A program made the translations under genes and the position numbers. 64,000 nt of DNA. It comes from Parvularcula sp039818345 (lineage in GTDB: Bacteria; Pseudomonadota; Alphaproteobacteria; Caulobacterales; Parvularculaceae). The notes under the pieces are model-generated. The model had not been told where the DNA came from and ran no database searches. It saw only the letters and a program-made list of their open reading frames with translations. The DNA is taken from the NCBI GenBank assembly GCA_039818345.1, contig JBCBUC010000013.1, forward strand, positions 21,114 through 85,113, given 5' to 3'. Below are positions 16,878 to 26,066 of this stretch, piece by piece. Positions within the stretch are counted from its first letter, which is position 1, and every line of letters starts with the position of its first letter.

Positions 16878-17700
16878 CCTCAGCCTTCTCTCCCTAAAAG
16901 ACGAACGAGACGCGCTGGTGGACGCCGCGCGGATCGCAGGCGAGGTCATCAAGCCGTTCTTTCGCAACAAAAATCTCGATGTTTGGCAGAAGGACGATCG
17001 CTCGACCGTGACCGAGGCGGACATGAAAGCCGATGTCGCACTTCGCGAAGCGTTGCTGACGGGTCCTCGCCGCGAGTATGGATGGTTGTCCGAGGAGAGT
17101 GCGGACGATTTCAGTCGGTTTGATGCATCCAGAACAATCATCGTCGATCCCATCGATGGCACGCGCGCATTTGTTCGGGGCCAAGACAATTTTACTGTTT
17201 GCCTCGCGATCACTGAAGGCGACAAGGTGATTGCATCCGCGATCTATTGTCCGATGAAGGATGAAATGTACGACGCTGTCGCTGGTGGAGGCGCGCGTCT
17301 CAACGGCATGTCCATCACAGCCACCACCCAGGACCGCGTCGAAGGATGCCGCATGATTGGCCAGGCCCAGATGTTTGCGCATCCAAGCTGGCCACAAACC
17401 TGGCCCGAGATGGATATTGGCTACGTCAATTCTACCAGCTACCGCCTCGCGCTTGTTGCGTCCGGACAGTATGACGCGACCATCGCGTTGGCGCGCAAGT
17501 CGGACTGGGATGTGGCTCCTGGCGCGCTGATCGCTGCAGAAGCTGACGCGTGGATTGGCGACCATCTGGGCCGTCCATTCACCTTTGGTCAAAGTGAAGC
17601 TGCTCAACCTGGCCTTGTATGCACCGCAAGGCCTCTCTCCCCCGCTGTGCTGGAACGTCTGGCCCATCTCCCCAGCGATCTTCGCACCCTCAGACCCTAA
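16864..17700 (+). CDS. Inositol monophosphatase family phosphatase
   Basis: A 278-residue Mg-dependent, Li-sensitive-type phosphatase. The metal-binding motif DPIDGTRAFVRG lies near residue 100 with an upstream EES glutamate, and the second motif is SDWDVAPGALIAAEADAWI. Such enzymes act on inositol phosphates, histidinol phosphate or PAP; the substrate here cannot be fixed from sequence. The start used is TTG at 16864, within the end of pmbA, since no ATG is in frame nearby. The N-terminus is therefore less certain than the gene. Confidence 0.87.
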   Translation: MPAIDLSLLSLKDERDALVDAARIAGEVIKPFFRNKNLDVWQKDDRSTVTEADMKADVALREALLTGPRREYGWLSEESADDFSRFDASRTIIVDPIDGTRAFVRGQDNFTVCLAITEGDKVIASAIYCPMKDEMYDAVAGGGARLNGMSITATTQDRVEGCRMIGQAQMFAHPSWPQTWPEMDIGYVNSTSYRLALVASGQYDATIALARKSDWDVAPGALIAAEADAWIGDHLGRPFTFGQSEAAQPGLVCTARPLSPAVLERLAHLPSDLRTLRP

Positions 17701-17713
17701 AGGCAGGACCGTC

Positions 17714-17956
17714 ATGAGCGATGAAACACCTCAACTTCTCCATCTTGTTTTCGGCGGCGAGCTCACAAGCCCGCAAGAAGCACGGTTCCGCGACATCGAT
17801 GCCCTCGATATCGTCGGCATCTATCCAAATTTCGCCGAGGCTGAAAAAGCCTGGAGAAGCAAGGCGCAAGCCACGGTCGATAGCGCCCACACACGCTATT
17901 TCATCGTCCATCTGCACGAGTTTTTGGATCCCGATGGAGATGGGATGCTGGGCTAA
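17714..17956 (+). CDS. DUF4170 family protein
   Basis: An 80-residue cytoplasmic protein of the DUF4170 family, widespread in Alphaproteobacteria and of unknown function. It includes LLHLVFGGELTSP, IDALDIVGIYPNFAEAEKAW and TRYFIVHLHEFLDPD. The ATG at 17714 follows AAAGGCAGGACC; the longer upstream frame is only an overlap with the preceding phosphatase gene. The short gap suggests co-transcription with that gene. Confidence 0.88.
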   Translation: MSDETPQLLHLVFGGELTSPQEARFRDIDALDIVGIYPNFAEAEKAWRSKAQATVDSAHTRYFIVHLHEFLDPDGDGMLG

Positions 17957-18192
17957 GCGCGCGGCGCTTCAAGCTCCTGCCAGCCGCGCCGAAGGGGCCG
18001 CTTGCTCTGCTCTAAGGTGGCGCTGGCGACCAACATGATCGGCAAGGACACAGCCGCCGCAACCAACATCACCGCGGCGGCAATAAATGCACCAATGGTC
18101 ACCAGCAGAGAACTCGCAAGGGCCTGCGCCCGAGACGCTTCGCTCGGGAGCGGCCTGAGATCTGCTGGGGTCACGTCTGCTGCCATCTTCAT
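17953..18192 (-). CDS. Small membrane protein, unknown
   Basis: A 79-residue protein with a polar N-terminus, one long hydrophobic stretch (about residues 28-58, enough for two short helices) and a basic C-terminus containing KRPLRRGWQELE. It overlaps the convergent DUF4170 gene by four bases. Two near-by ATGs (18192, 18186) are possible starts and neither has a strong ribosome-binding site. No family recognised. The single coherent hydrophobic block supports a real gene, with modest confidence. Confidence 0.5.
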   Translation of the reverse strand: MKMAADVTPADLRPLPSEASRAQALASSLLVTIGAFIAAAVMLVAAAVSLPIMLVASATLEQSKRPLRRGWQELEAPRA

Positions 18193-18255
18193 CAGATGAG
18201 CAGAGCACAACGATCTTGCAAACCCCTCAATGCTCCCAAGACGAAGCGAGGGCGA

Positions 18256-18732
18256 TTACAGGTTGGCGAGAACATGCTCCGCCGAAGAGACTTCAAAGGC
18301 GCCGGGATCTTCCACAAAGAGGTGTTTCACCGTGGTGCCTTCGAGAACCATCGCAAAACGTTGCGACCGCATCCCCATGCCAAAGCCTGTGCCATCCATT
18401 TCAAGACCAAGAGCTTGGGTTAAGGCACCGTTTCCGTCTGCCAGCATCACGATATCGGCGGCGTCTGCGCTATCGCCCCAGGCGGCCATAACAAAGGCAT
18501 CATTCACCGACATACAAACGATTTGATCGACGCCTTTTGCTTTGAAATCGCCGGCTTTTTCGACAAATCCTGGCAAATGCTTGGCTGAGCATGTCGGGGT
18601 GAAAGCGCCTGGAACGGCAAAGAACGCCGTTGTTTTGCCAGCAAAAAGCGCATCGGTTTCCACCGGTTTTGGACCCTCAGCAGTGGCCTCAAAAACGGAG
18701 GTGTTGGGAACGGTTTGGCCGGTCTCGATCAT
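18256..18732 (-). CDS. Peroxiredoxin, Prx5/hybrid type
   Basis: A 158-residue cytosolic thiol peroxidase that reduces hydroperoxides. The peroxidatic cysteine is Cys-48 in AVPGAFTPTCSAKHLPGF, the Prx5-class motif, and a second cysteine near residue 73 (IVCMSVND) is in the region where this class often has one. The ATG at 18732 is preceded by GAGGA, and the upstream extension has no homology. It is transcribed alone, divergent from the YqgE-family gene. Confidence 0.93.
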   Translation of the reverse strand: MIETGQTVPNTSVFEATAEGPKPVETDALFAGKTTAFFAVPGAFTPTCSAKHLPGFVEKAGDFKAKGVDQIVCMSVNDAFVMAAWGDSADAADIVMLADGNGALTQALGLEMDGTGFGMGMRSQRFAMVLEGTTVKHLFVEDPGAFEVSSAEHVLANL

Positions 18733-18885
18733 AAAATTCCTCAAACAGTGTGGCTTCGCCGGACCCATGTCCGGCTGACGGCCCCATGGCCCTAAGCTAC
18801 GCCCGAGGGCAAGCCCACCTTGCCGAAATGCCGCTCATTTCGCTGTGATCTTTGTGTCGGCATTGAGGGATCTTAGGTTACATCC

Positions 18886-19488
18886 ATGAGTATGACGCGT
18901 TTTCCATCCCTCGATCTCAGCCGCGGTTTTGGCGGCAAGATGCTTATCGCCATGCCCCATCTTGATGACTCGCCGTTTGAGCATTCGGTGGTGCTGATGT
19001 GCAGCCACGACGAAGAGCACGCGTTTGGCGTCATTATCAACAAGCCGATCGAAGACTTGTCGGTTGATCAAGTGATGTCCGAAGCCGATCTTGAAGGCAG
19101 CGCTTATGCCGCCGAAAGCCCTGTGTTCTTCGGTGGTCCGGTCGAAATGCAACGGGGTGCGGTTCTTCATAGTCTCGATTATCGGTCGAAGGACACATTT
19201 GTCATTGCCGACGGCATTGGTTTGACTGCGTCGGAAGAAGCGCTCGAAATCATCTGTGATCCGATCAGAGCGCCGCAGTCATCAATGTTGGTGATGGGAC
19301 ATGCCGGCTGGGGCCCTAATCAGCTTGATGATGAAGTGAAGCGCAATGCGTGGCTCAGTATACCGAGTGCCCCTGCTCTCGTTTTTGGTAAGCCTGATCA
19401 ATGCTGGTCCGGAGCGCTCGGCATTCTTGGTATCACCGATGTGAACAGCCTAGGCGGATCCGAAGACACCGTGGCCCGGCCGAACTGA
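18886..19488 (+). CDS. YqgE/AlgH family protein (UPF0301)
   Basis: A 200-residue YqgE/AlgH protein. Diagnostic segments are GGKMLIAMPHLDDSPFEHSV, HAFGVIINKPIEDL, FFGGPVEMQRG and MGHAGWGPNQLDDEV with NAWLSIPS. The family is conserved in proteobacteria and its biochemical role is not established; AlgH was named in an alginate context in Pseudomonas. The ATG two codons downstream (MTRFPSL) is an alternative start. Confidence 0.93.
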   Translation: MSMTRFPSLDLSRGFGGKMLIAMPHLDDSPFEHSVVLMCSHDEEHAFGVIINKPIEDLSVDQVMSEADLEGSAYAAESPVFFGGPVEMQRGAVLHSLDYRSKDTFVIADGIGLTASEEALEIICDPIRAPQSSMLVMGHAGWGPNQLDDEVKRNAWLSIPSAPALVFGKPDQCWSGALGILGITDVNSLGGSEDTVARPN

Positions 19489-19491
19489 GGG

Positions 19492-21570
19492 TTAGCGCAA
19501 ACCCCGCGCCCTTAAGGACGTCTGAAGCCCTGAACGATCGGGGGCGGGAGCCGTTTCTGGATCGGCGGCGAGTGTGGGAGCTACAGCTGGCGCTGGTTCG
19601 GGCGTGGACTGAACTTTCGGTTCGGTTGTCTTGAAGGCCCGGCCCAGCCCAAAGGTCGCGCCCGCATCCTGCAAATCGGCCGCTTCGCGTTTGTCTTTGA
19701 TATCAGCCACGAGCACCGGGGCACCCAGACGCTTTGATACTTTACTCAGCGTACCCTTTTTCGGACCATTTTTTCCCATCGGGACATCGAGTGCACTGAT
19801 CCACAACATGTTTGGCTGGAATTTTGGCGCCTTGCTCGAAAGCTCATGGAGCAAAAGCGCAACGCCTCCGCCGGCGCGTTGAATATCGGTCGCCTGTGCT
19901 TCAATCGCATTGGGCTTTTTGTTGATTCCCGGATCAAGGGCGACAAGTAGCGCCCCTTTTGGCAGGTCATGAGCCCGCACAGCTTTCCCGATTGCGCTGG
20001 CAAGAGTTCCGGGGGGAACGTTGAGACCAACCGCATCAATCACGGCAAAAGGCCCGCGCCGTGCATCGTCAGCAAGCATTTGTGCTAACTGCGCCGCACC
20101 CTGATCGACCGCGTCGCGCACCTCGTCGGCGGAGGTTCCGCAATGGCGCAGATCGATCTCGAAACCGATGGCGGTGTCATCATGCAATCGGACCACCGAT
20201 TCAGCGCTCGCGGTTGCCACGGGTTCGGGCTGTTCGTGTTGGGGTTGAGGGACTGCTGCTGCTGCCGCAAAACCAGTCGCCGCAGGTGCGGCTTGGGGCT
20301 GATGTCCGTGCACGTCCTCAATGGTTGCATCGAGCCGCATCAGAATGCCGTCATGGTCCACCTGCCGGCGTCCGTTGAACCGGAACGTTGCGCCTTGGGT
20401 GGCAAGATCGACATCAAACGGACCGGAGACAGGCTCGCCTCCGCCCAGCACTTGATCATCAAACAACGCGAGCGCTTCTGGAGACAACCGATCCCGCAAA
20501 CCTTCTGGGGTCAGCTCGATCGACGTTTCCGCCCCGCACGCATCGAGAATCGTCTGGCCAGCGCGGACCTCAGGCTGTGCCAGCGCATCCCAGACATATT
20601 CATTCGCCGCCACATCGAGCATCGGGCCGCCGGCAGAGGCCTGGTGCCAATAGCTCGAGACTGGCTCACTTGGCGCTGCTTGGAACGAGGCGGCGGGTGA
20701 AGGAACGGGATCAGGATCGTGATAGGACCGCTGTGGTTCGGGCGCCGGCTCGCGAGGCGTATCACTGAAAACACGGCGCTCAGAGACCACCGCCGACTGT
20801 TGAGGTACATCATCATCGTCGGAAAAAAGGGATCCACCGGCCGCAAAGCTGTGCGCCCCGACGGGCTCGCGTCCCCGTGACGCAAAGCTGAAGGACAAAT
20901 CCTCACCGACAAAGGGCGCGGTTATTGCAGCAATAAGAACGCCGGCTGTCATGATGCTGACCGGCGCGGCGGTGGCCAGAAAACCATCCAAGAACTGCGC
21001 CGGCGTCGAGGTCATCAGGATGGCGGCCAGAAAGGCCATGATCATGCTGAACCCAAGGATCCCATTGCCGCTTGGGTCTTGCTGAATAGCAAAACAAAGA
21101 AGCCCGACGGCAACGACGCCAACGATCAACGCCGCAAGCGACGCTTCAGCCGCAAGGTTTAGCCCTCCAGCGGTAAGCCCCGCCAGGCCGATGACGGCGG
21201 CAATGGCGACAGCGGACACAATCGCAACAATGCGATTGCCTTGCGCTGTGTGCAGGACGGCATTCACGAACAAGAGAGCTGCCGCAGCTGTGAGCGCAGA
21301 AGCCAGCACCATCATCCCGTCGGTCAGAAAGTCGAGCTGGCCGTAAAGAATAGCCTGAACACCGGCCACCGAAGCCAGCAGCAACGCCCCGGTGATGGCC
21401 GTTCCCGAACGGCGAACAATGCTGATGAGCACGAGCGCGACCGTACCCAGCGCCAGCGCGCCCAGCGTAACGTTTTGCAGCATCGCCACATCACCGGGCG
21501 CCATCATCGATTGGACGCTCAATGCCTGCTTATAATCCGCAAAAGAGAACACGTCGCTCAATCCGCTCAT
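19492..21570 (-). CDS. Membrane protein with PAS-like and degenerate EAL-like regions
   Basis: A 692-residue protein. Residues about 25-235 form seven or eight transmembrane segments. A Pro/Ala/Ser-rich linker follows. Residues about 310-420 look PAS-like (YVWDALAQPEVRAGQTIL onward). A second Ala/Gln/Pro linker leads to about 210 C-terminal residues with the order of an EAL domain, for example VLVADIKDKREAADLQDAGA then FGLGRAF, matching the end of EAL domains. The catalytic EAL, NExxxE and DDFGTG motifs are not seen, so it is probably an inactive sensor or binding protein. The ATG at 21570 follows GAGGTGGGA. The fold assignment is inference. Confidence 0.7.
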   Translation of the reverse strand: MSGLSDVFSFADYKQALSVQSMMAPGDVAMLQNVTLGALALGTVALVLISIVRRSGTAITGALLLASVAGVQAILYGQLDFLTDGMMVLASALTAAAALLFVNAVLHTAQGNRIVAIVSAVAIAAVIGLAGLTAGGLNLAAEASLAALIVGVVAVGLLCFAIQQDPSGNGILGFSMIMAFLAAILMTSTPAQFLDGFLATAAPVSIMTAGVLIAAITAPFVGEDLSFSFASRGREPVGAHSFAAGGSLFSDDDDVPQQSAVVSERRVFSDTPREPAPEPQRSYHDPDPVPSPAASFQAAPSEPVSSYWHQASAGGPMLDVAANEYVWDALAQPEVRAGQTILDACGAETSIELTPEGLRDRLSPEALALFDDQVLGGGEPVSGPFDVDLATQGATFRFNGRRQVDHDGILMRLDATIEDVHGHQPQAAPAATGFAAAAAVPQPQHEQPEPVATASAESVVRLHDDTAIGFEIDLRHCGTSADEVRDAVDQGAAQLAQMLADDARRGPFAVIDAVGLNVPPGTLASAIGKAVRAHDLPKGALLVALDPGINKKPNAIEAQATDIQRAGGGVALLLHELSSKAPKFQPNMLWISALDVPMGKNGPKKGTLSKVSKRLGAPVLVADIKDKREAADLQDAGATFGLGRAFKTTEPKVQSTPEPAPAVAPTLAADPETAPAPDRSGLQTSLRARGLR

Positions 21571-21664
21571 GCTCGGTCCCACCTCGCTCACCCAAGTAAA
21601 AGAATTGAGCGGAAAGCCCGGAAAACGCAAGGATCAGCGTGAAGTCTTGTTAACGCCGAGACGG

Positions 21665-23044
21665 TTAACACCCGCGGATCGCGGTCTTCATCGCCGCAAG
21701 ATCGTTGGGAATTTCCTGATACACCTCTGGCTCTTCATAAAGAGCGTCGTGAGCGAAAGGCAGCGCTGGGCGATGGCCCGTGACCTCTTCGACGACGTTG
21801 GGAAACTTTGCGGCGTGTGCCGTTGCCAGGGTCACCAAAGGACCTTGGAGCCCCTCCTCGCGTGCCAACCGGGAGGCGTGAAGACCGATCGCGGTGTGGG
21901 GATCAAGGATCATGCCTGTTCGTTCTTGGGCACGTTTCATCTCGGCAGCGATGTCATCAGCGCCTGCCCGTGCCGATGAAAATCCCCCGCGCATGACATC
22001 AAGCACCTCGCGAGGAAGTGAAAACGAACCCGTCGTCTTGAGGCTCTCCATCAGCGCAAGCGTCAGCTGATCATCACGGTGAGACGCCTCAAAAATCAGC
22101 CGCTCGAAATTGCTGGCGACCTCAATGTCCATCGAGGGCGCTTCGGTTTGGGTGATGCCTTTTTTCTCATAGGTGCCCGTCTTGAGTGCTCGATCGAGGA
22201 TATCGTTTTCGTTGACCGCCACAATAAGCTGCCCCACGGGCGCGCCAAGACGCTGGGCAACATAACCGGCAAAAACATCGCCAAAGTTGCCCGTCGGTAC
22301 ACTGAAGTGAACGGGCCCATCTTTATCGAGAGCGAGGCTCGCCGTGACATAGTAAGTCACCTGCGCAGCAATCCTCGCCCAATTGATCGAATTGACACCG
22401 CCGAGCGCAACATCTTCCGCAAAAGGACGATCGGCAAAGAGTGCTTTCACAGCCGACTGGCAATCGTCAAACGTGCCGTGAACCGCAAGGTTGAGCACAT
22501 TGTTTGCCCCGCTCGTGGTCATAAAGCGGCGCTGAACCTCAGAAATTCGATTATGCGGGTGAAGACTGACGATCTTGAGGTTCTCGCGATTGGCGAGCGC
22601 GGAAACCGCCGCACCGCCAGTGTCACCGGATGTGGCGACAATCACCGTCATATGGCCGCCGCGTTGCGCGAGGTCTCGTTCAAAGAGGCGGGCGATGAGC
22701 TGCATCGCGACATCCTTGAACGCGAGGGTCGGGCCATGAAAAAGCTCAAGCAGGTGGTCCTCCCCCCAAAGCGGCACCACGGGACAGGCCTCCTCATGTC
22801 GGAAGGTTGCATAGGCCGCGTCGGTGAGGGCCCTCGCCTCGTCTTCGGTCATGCTGTCGCCAGCAAAGAGTTTCAAAATTTTTGCCGACACTTGGGCGAA
22901 GGGCTGACCCCGAAGTGCATCCATATCGAGGGGCGCTGGCCATTCCTTCGGTACATAAAGCCCACCATCCGGCGCCAACGCTCTTGTCAGCACATCAGGA
23001 AAATCGGCCTCTGGCGACTGACCGCGGGTCGAGATGTAACGCAT
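21665..23044 (-). CDS. thrC: Threonine synthase
   Basis: A 459-residue PLP enzyme converting O-phosphohomoserine to threonine. It has the fold-type II long-form ThrC N-terminus (MRYISTRG, DGGLYVPKEWP), the PLP lysine in HGPTLAFKDVAMQL, and ATSGDTGGAAVSAL binding the cofactor phosphate. The ATG at 23044 is preceded by GAGGAGGCGG; seven upstream residues in frame have no match. It lies 75 bases after the paraoxonase-like gene on the same strand, with a stem-loop between them. Confidence 0.96.
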   Translation of the reverse strand: MRYISTRGQSPEADFPDVLTRALAPDGGLYVPKEWPAPLDMDALRGQPFAQVSAKILKLFAGDSMTEDEARALTDAAYATFRHEEACPVVPLWGEDHLLELFHGPTLAFKDVAMQLIARLFERDLAQRGGHMTVIVATSGDTGGAAVSALANRENLKIVSLHPHNRISEVQRRFMTTSGANNVLNLAVHGTFDDCQSAVKALFADRPFAEDVALGGVNSINWARIAAQVTYYVTASLALDKDGPVHFSVPTGNFGDVFAGYVAQRLGAPVGQLIVAVNENDILDRALKTGTYEKKGITQTEAPSMDIEVASNFERLIFEASHRDDQLTLALMESLKTTGSFSLPREVLDVMRGGFSSARAGADDIAAEMKRAQERTGMILDPHTAIGLHASRLAREEGLQGPLVTLATAHAAKFPNVVEEVTGHRPALPFAHDALYEEPEVYQEIPNDLAAMKTAIRGC

Positions 23045-23078
23045 GGCGACACCGCCTCCTCTCAAGCAGCGCCTCGCC

Positions 23079-23121
23079 TAAGGCGCCTTTGGCTCCGAGC
23101 CAAGAGAGGAGTTGCGCCTTA
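23079..23121. repeat. Nested inverted repeat between the paraoxonase-like gene and thrC
   Basis: TAAGGCGC and GCGCCTTA form outer arms, and TTGGCT/AGCCAA form an inner hairpin with a three-base loop. The outer arm overlaps the stop codon of the paraoxonase-like gene, and the thrC ribosome-binding site lies about 25 bases further on. There is no U-tract. It could be an mRNA processing or stabilising element or a weak attenuator. Confidence 0.45.
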
Positions 23122-24168
23122 GCGGCCCTCGCACATCAGAAAGAGGTCGTCCGCACCCGTGCCGATCAATGTGGTCGCACCCACAGCTGTCGCCACCGTG
23201 GCGCCTGAAAGAATGCGGCCGGCTTCTTGATAAAGCACGCGGGCTTCACCGCCATCGACCCTCAACACTTGGCTCGGCGCTGAATCACGCAGGGCTTCAG
23301 TGAACGCCTTGTACTCAAAAGGCTGCGGGACAGAGCCGATGAGCAAGCCGCCTTCATTATCGATAGACAGATTATTTGGGAACGAGCCAAGCGGGATCCG
23401 GCCATCGGATTCAAGCTTGCCCGTCGCTGGATCACGCTCGAACTGGCGAATCGCTTCGGCGCGCATCTCCGCGAGATACACGGTATCGCCGTTCGGGCTC
23501 AGCGCGATACCGTTCGGGAAGTTGAGATTGTCAGCGACGATCGACCAGTCATCACCATCAAAGTGGAAGATCTGTCCGGTTCTCAGCCCAAGGAGGAAAT
23601 CAATCTTTCCCTTGATTGACTGGCGTCCAGCGGCGGTATCGTTGGTCACGTAAAAAGATCTTGGACCCGTTGCGACCACATCGTTCGGGCTCAAAAGCCT
23701 TGGGTCCGTTAGCCGTTCAATCAGCATCAAGTCGCCGTTCTCATCGACGCTGAAGATCAGGATTGAGGGTCCATCTTTGTTCACCACAAAGAGATGGCGG
23801 GACAGCACGCCTGTGGGCAGCCGTTCCTCAAAGAGCGTGATGCCAGCGGGCCGAAAAACGCCCGGACGACCATTCGTCCGGTCGCGCCAAGAGCTGTCAT
23901 CAAGCGGATTATCGAGATCAAACCGAACAATGCCGCCACGTTCAGCCCCGCCGCGCTCATCGTAAACCGAGAGATAAGCGACGTTCTCCCCGGGGACAGC
24001 TTCAATATCGGACGCGCCAGTGATGCCAAAAACGGGTTTACACTGAAGATTGTTCTCGTCGGCGATCTCATCAAACTGATGAAAAACGAACCCGAGCCAG
24101 ATCGTTGTAACAGCGAGCGCAAGCGTACCCGCTGCGACAAGGATCACCATTGGCAAGAACAGTCGCAT
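23119..24168 (-). CDS. Paraoxonase/SMP-30-like beta-propeller protein, membrane anchored
   Basis: A 349-residue protein with one N-terminal hydrophobic helix (about residues 5-27) acting as uncleaved anchor, then a six-bladed beta-propeller of the arylesterase/SMP-30 type. Family segments are RLLSPNDVVATGPRSFYVTND, FPNGIALSPNGDTVYLAE and PNNLSIDNEGGLLIGS, each with the conserved Asn/Asp that would line the calcium site. It is likely a periplasmic lactonase or esterase, with substrate unknown. The ATG at 24168 follows AGGTGGGG. Confidence 0.82.
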   Translation of the reverse strand: MRLFLPMVILVAAGTLALAVTTIWLGFVFHQFDEIADENNLQCKPVFGITGASDIEAVPGENVAYLSVYDERGGAERGGIVRFDLDNPLDDSSWRDRTNGRPGVFRPAGITLFEERLPTGVLSRHLFVVNKDGPSILIFSVDENGDLMLIERLTDPRLLSPNDVVATGPRSFYVTNDTAAGRQSIKGKIDFLLGLRTGQIFHFDGDDWSIVADNLNFPNGIALSPNGDTVYLAEMRAEAIRQFERDPATGKLESDGRIPLGSFPNNLSIDNEGGLLIGSVPQPFEYKAFTEALRDSAPSQVLRVDGGEARVLYQEAGRILSGATVATAVGATTLIGTGADDLFLMCEGR

Positions 24169-24406
24169 CAACCCCACCTAAAGACACTGGTTTGCCCCGC
24201 TCCCTTTCAAGAACCAGACCAGCCATCTGGCAAGGGCCTATGGGAGTGTGATTTTGTTAGAACACAGGCCGCGCGGTCGCACCACCTTGGAATAGCGTTG
24301 TTCGATCAATTCGAAGAAAGGTTGCTGAAGAACCGGGTTAGTCTTGCTTTCCACCCTCTGCTCCGCTAGCGGCGCCGTTCTTCCGAATTTTTGCCGGCGG
24401 CATCCG

Positions 24407-24625
24407 ATGAAAAAAGACACGCATCCCGATTACCACTTCATCACGGTGAACCTCACCGATGGGACGTCCTTCCAAACCCGTTCGACCTACGGATCTGAAG
24501 GGACTGTTCTCAACCTCGACATCGACCCTTCATCGCATCCTGCATGGACCGGTGGCCCGCAGAAACTGTCGGACAAAGGGCGCGTGTCGAAGTTCAAGAA
24601 CAAATTCGGCAATTTCGGCCTTTAA
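24407..24625 (+). CDS. rpmE: 50S ribosomal protein L31
   Basis: A 72-residue L31 with the standard N-terminus KKDTHPDYHFITVNLTDG and the segments TRSTYGSEGTVLNLDID, SSHPAWTGG and the basic C-terminus GRVSKFKNKFG. The zinc-coordinating cysteines of C+ L31 proteins are absent, so this is a C- form. The start at 24407 gives the family length. A MATE exporter gene follows ten bases downstream. Confidence 0.97.
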   Translation: MKKDTHPDYHFITVNLTDGTSFQTRSTYGSEGTVLNLDIDPSSHPAWTGGPQKLSDKGRVSKFKNKFGNFGL

Positions 24626-24634
24626 GCGTCGATC

Positions 24635-25990
24635 ATGGCGGGCTCTGGGCCCAGACCCGCAACCCTACGCAGTGCCTTCTCGATTGCTTGGCCAGCTAGC
24701 CTAGCAGCGATCATCACGCCGCTTTTGGGCCTTATTGATATTGCGGTTTTGGGCCGCGGTGCTGACGCTGTTGCCTTGGCAGGCGCCTCGCTGGGCGGCG
24801 CCGTGATATCGCTTCTTTATTGGAGTTTTGGGTTTCTCCGCATGAGCCTGTCAGGGCTCTCCGCCCAGGCGTTAGGAAGCGGCGATGAGGTCCAGTTAAG
24901 AACATATCTCCTCCAGGGTCTGGTGATTGGTTTGTCCATTGGGAGCGCACTCACGCTCTTAGCGGGGCCAATCATCGCCATTGGTCACTTTTTCCTGGTC
25001 GAGACATCCGAAGCATCGGCCGAAGCTGGCTCCGCAATGGAGACCTACCTTCGTGTTCGGCTCCTCGCAGCGCCTGCGGTCTTGGCGACCACCGCCATCC
25101 TTGGCTGGCTGACGGGTCAAGCGCGCACAGGCCTTTTGATGGCGATCACGGGGTCGATCGCGGTGATCAATGCCGTTCTGTCCGTCTTTTTTGTGTTGGA
25201 ATTGGAGCAAGGGATCGCTGGCTTGGCTGCGGCGACGGCGCTGGCTGAGTTAATCGGCTTGGTGCTTTGCGGGTTGGCAGTCCTCTGGGTCACGCACCAA
25301 CGCGGCGGAATTGGTCAATTCTGGGATATCGATCATGCCCGTCGAGGGTTTCGGGTCCTCATGTCTCTAAATCGCGACATTTTTATCCGAACGCTCCTGA
25401 TCGATTCGGTGCTGTTGAGTTTTGCCCGGGTCGGTGCGGGGTTCGGCGATCTGACGCTTGCCGCCAACCATGTGCTCCTCAATCTCGTTCTTGCCGTGAC
25501 GTTGCTCCTTGATGGGCCCGCGATCGCAGCAGAAACCTATGTTGGGCAGGCGCTCGGCGCCAAGACCAACAAAGTCGCTCTTTTCACGGCTGCCTGGCGC
25601 GAGACCGCAAAAATATCAGCAGGCCAGGCGATGATCCTGTGTCTCTCTTTGGTGATTTTCGGACCTTCTCTGCTTTCGGGGATCGTTGGTGATGGCCCCG
25701 ACAGCGCCGTCGTGGTGGCGGAAGCCAAGCGATATCTGCCTTGGGCGATGGTGATGCCCCTGGCGGTGGCGGCCGCCTATCACCTTGATGGGATTTATAT
25801 CGGCGCGATCCGCGGCGCGGCGCTGAGAAACACGATGGCGATGTCCGTTCTCGTTTTCGGTGTGTCAGCGTTGTTGCTGATCCCAATCTTGGGCAATCAT
25901 GGGCTCTGGTTGGCCCTTCTGATGTTCATGATCGCGCGGGGCATTTTCCTGATCATCAATTGGAGCGGCTTTCGTGCGATGCTGGCCTAA
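24635..25990 (+). CDS. MATE family efflux transporter
   Basis: A 451-residue inner-membrane exporter with 12 hydrophobic segments in two related halves. The first helix region contains PASLAAIITPLLGLIDIAVLG, and YWSFGFLRMSLSGLSAQALG is typical of the DinF-like branch of MATE proteins. It should exchange drugs or cationic metabolites for sodium or protons. The gene begins ten bases after rpmE, which suggests a shared transcript. Confidence 0.93.
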   Translation: MAGSGPRPATLRSAFSIAWPASLAAIITPLLGLIDIAVLGRGADAVALAGASLGGAVISLLYWSFGFLRMSLSGLSAQALGSGDEVQLRTYLLQGLVIGLSIGSALTLLAGPIIAIGHFFLVETSEASAEAGSAMETYLRVRLLAAPAVLATTAILGWLTGQARTGLLMAITGSIAVINAVLSVFFVLELEQGIAGLAAATALAELIGLVLCGLAVLWVTHQRGGIGQFWDIDHARRGFRVLMSLNRDIFIRTLLIDSVLLSFARVGAGFGDLTLAANHVLLNLVLAVTLLLDGPAIAAETYVGQALGAKTNKVALFTAAWRETAKISAGQAMILCLSLVIFGPSLLSGIVGDGPDSAVVVAEAKRYLPWAMVMPLAVAAAYHLDGIYIGAIRGAALRNTMAMSVLVFGVSALLLIPILGNHGLWLALLMFMIARGIFLIINWSGFRAMLA

Positions 25991-26066
25991 GGCCGCGACG
26001 CCGCGCCGCCCTCACGGGCAGTCAAAGCCTTGCCTAAGTCACCGGAATTGCTGAAAGCTGAGAGCT

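Noticed and set aside
16864..17700. Calling the first inositol-monophosphatase-family gene hisN or a second cysQ
   Set aside because: It lacks the CysQ-specific segments seen in the gene at 31871, and histidine biosynthesis genes are not nearby, so the substrate was left open.
22079..23122. 347-codon plus-strand ORF antisense to thrC
   Set aside because: A long shadow frame caused by codon bias in thrC; the composition is rich in His, Arg and Cys with no recognisable motif.
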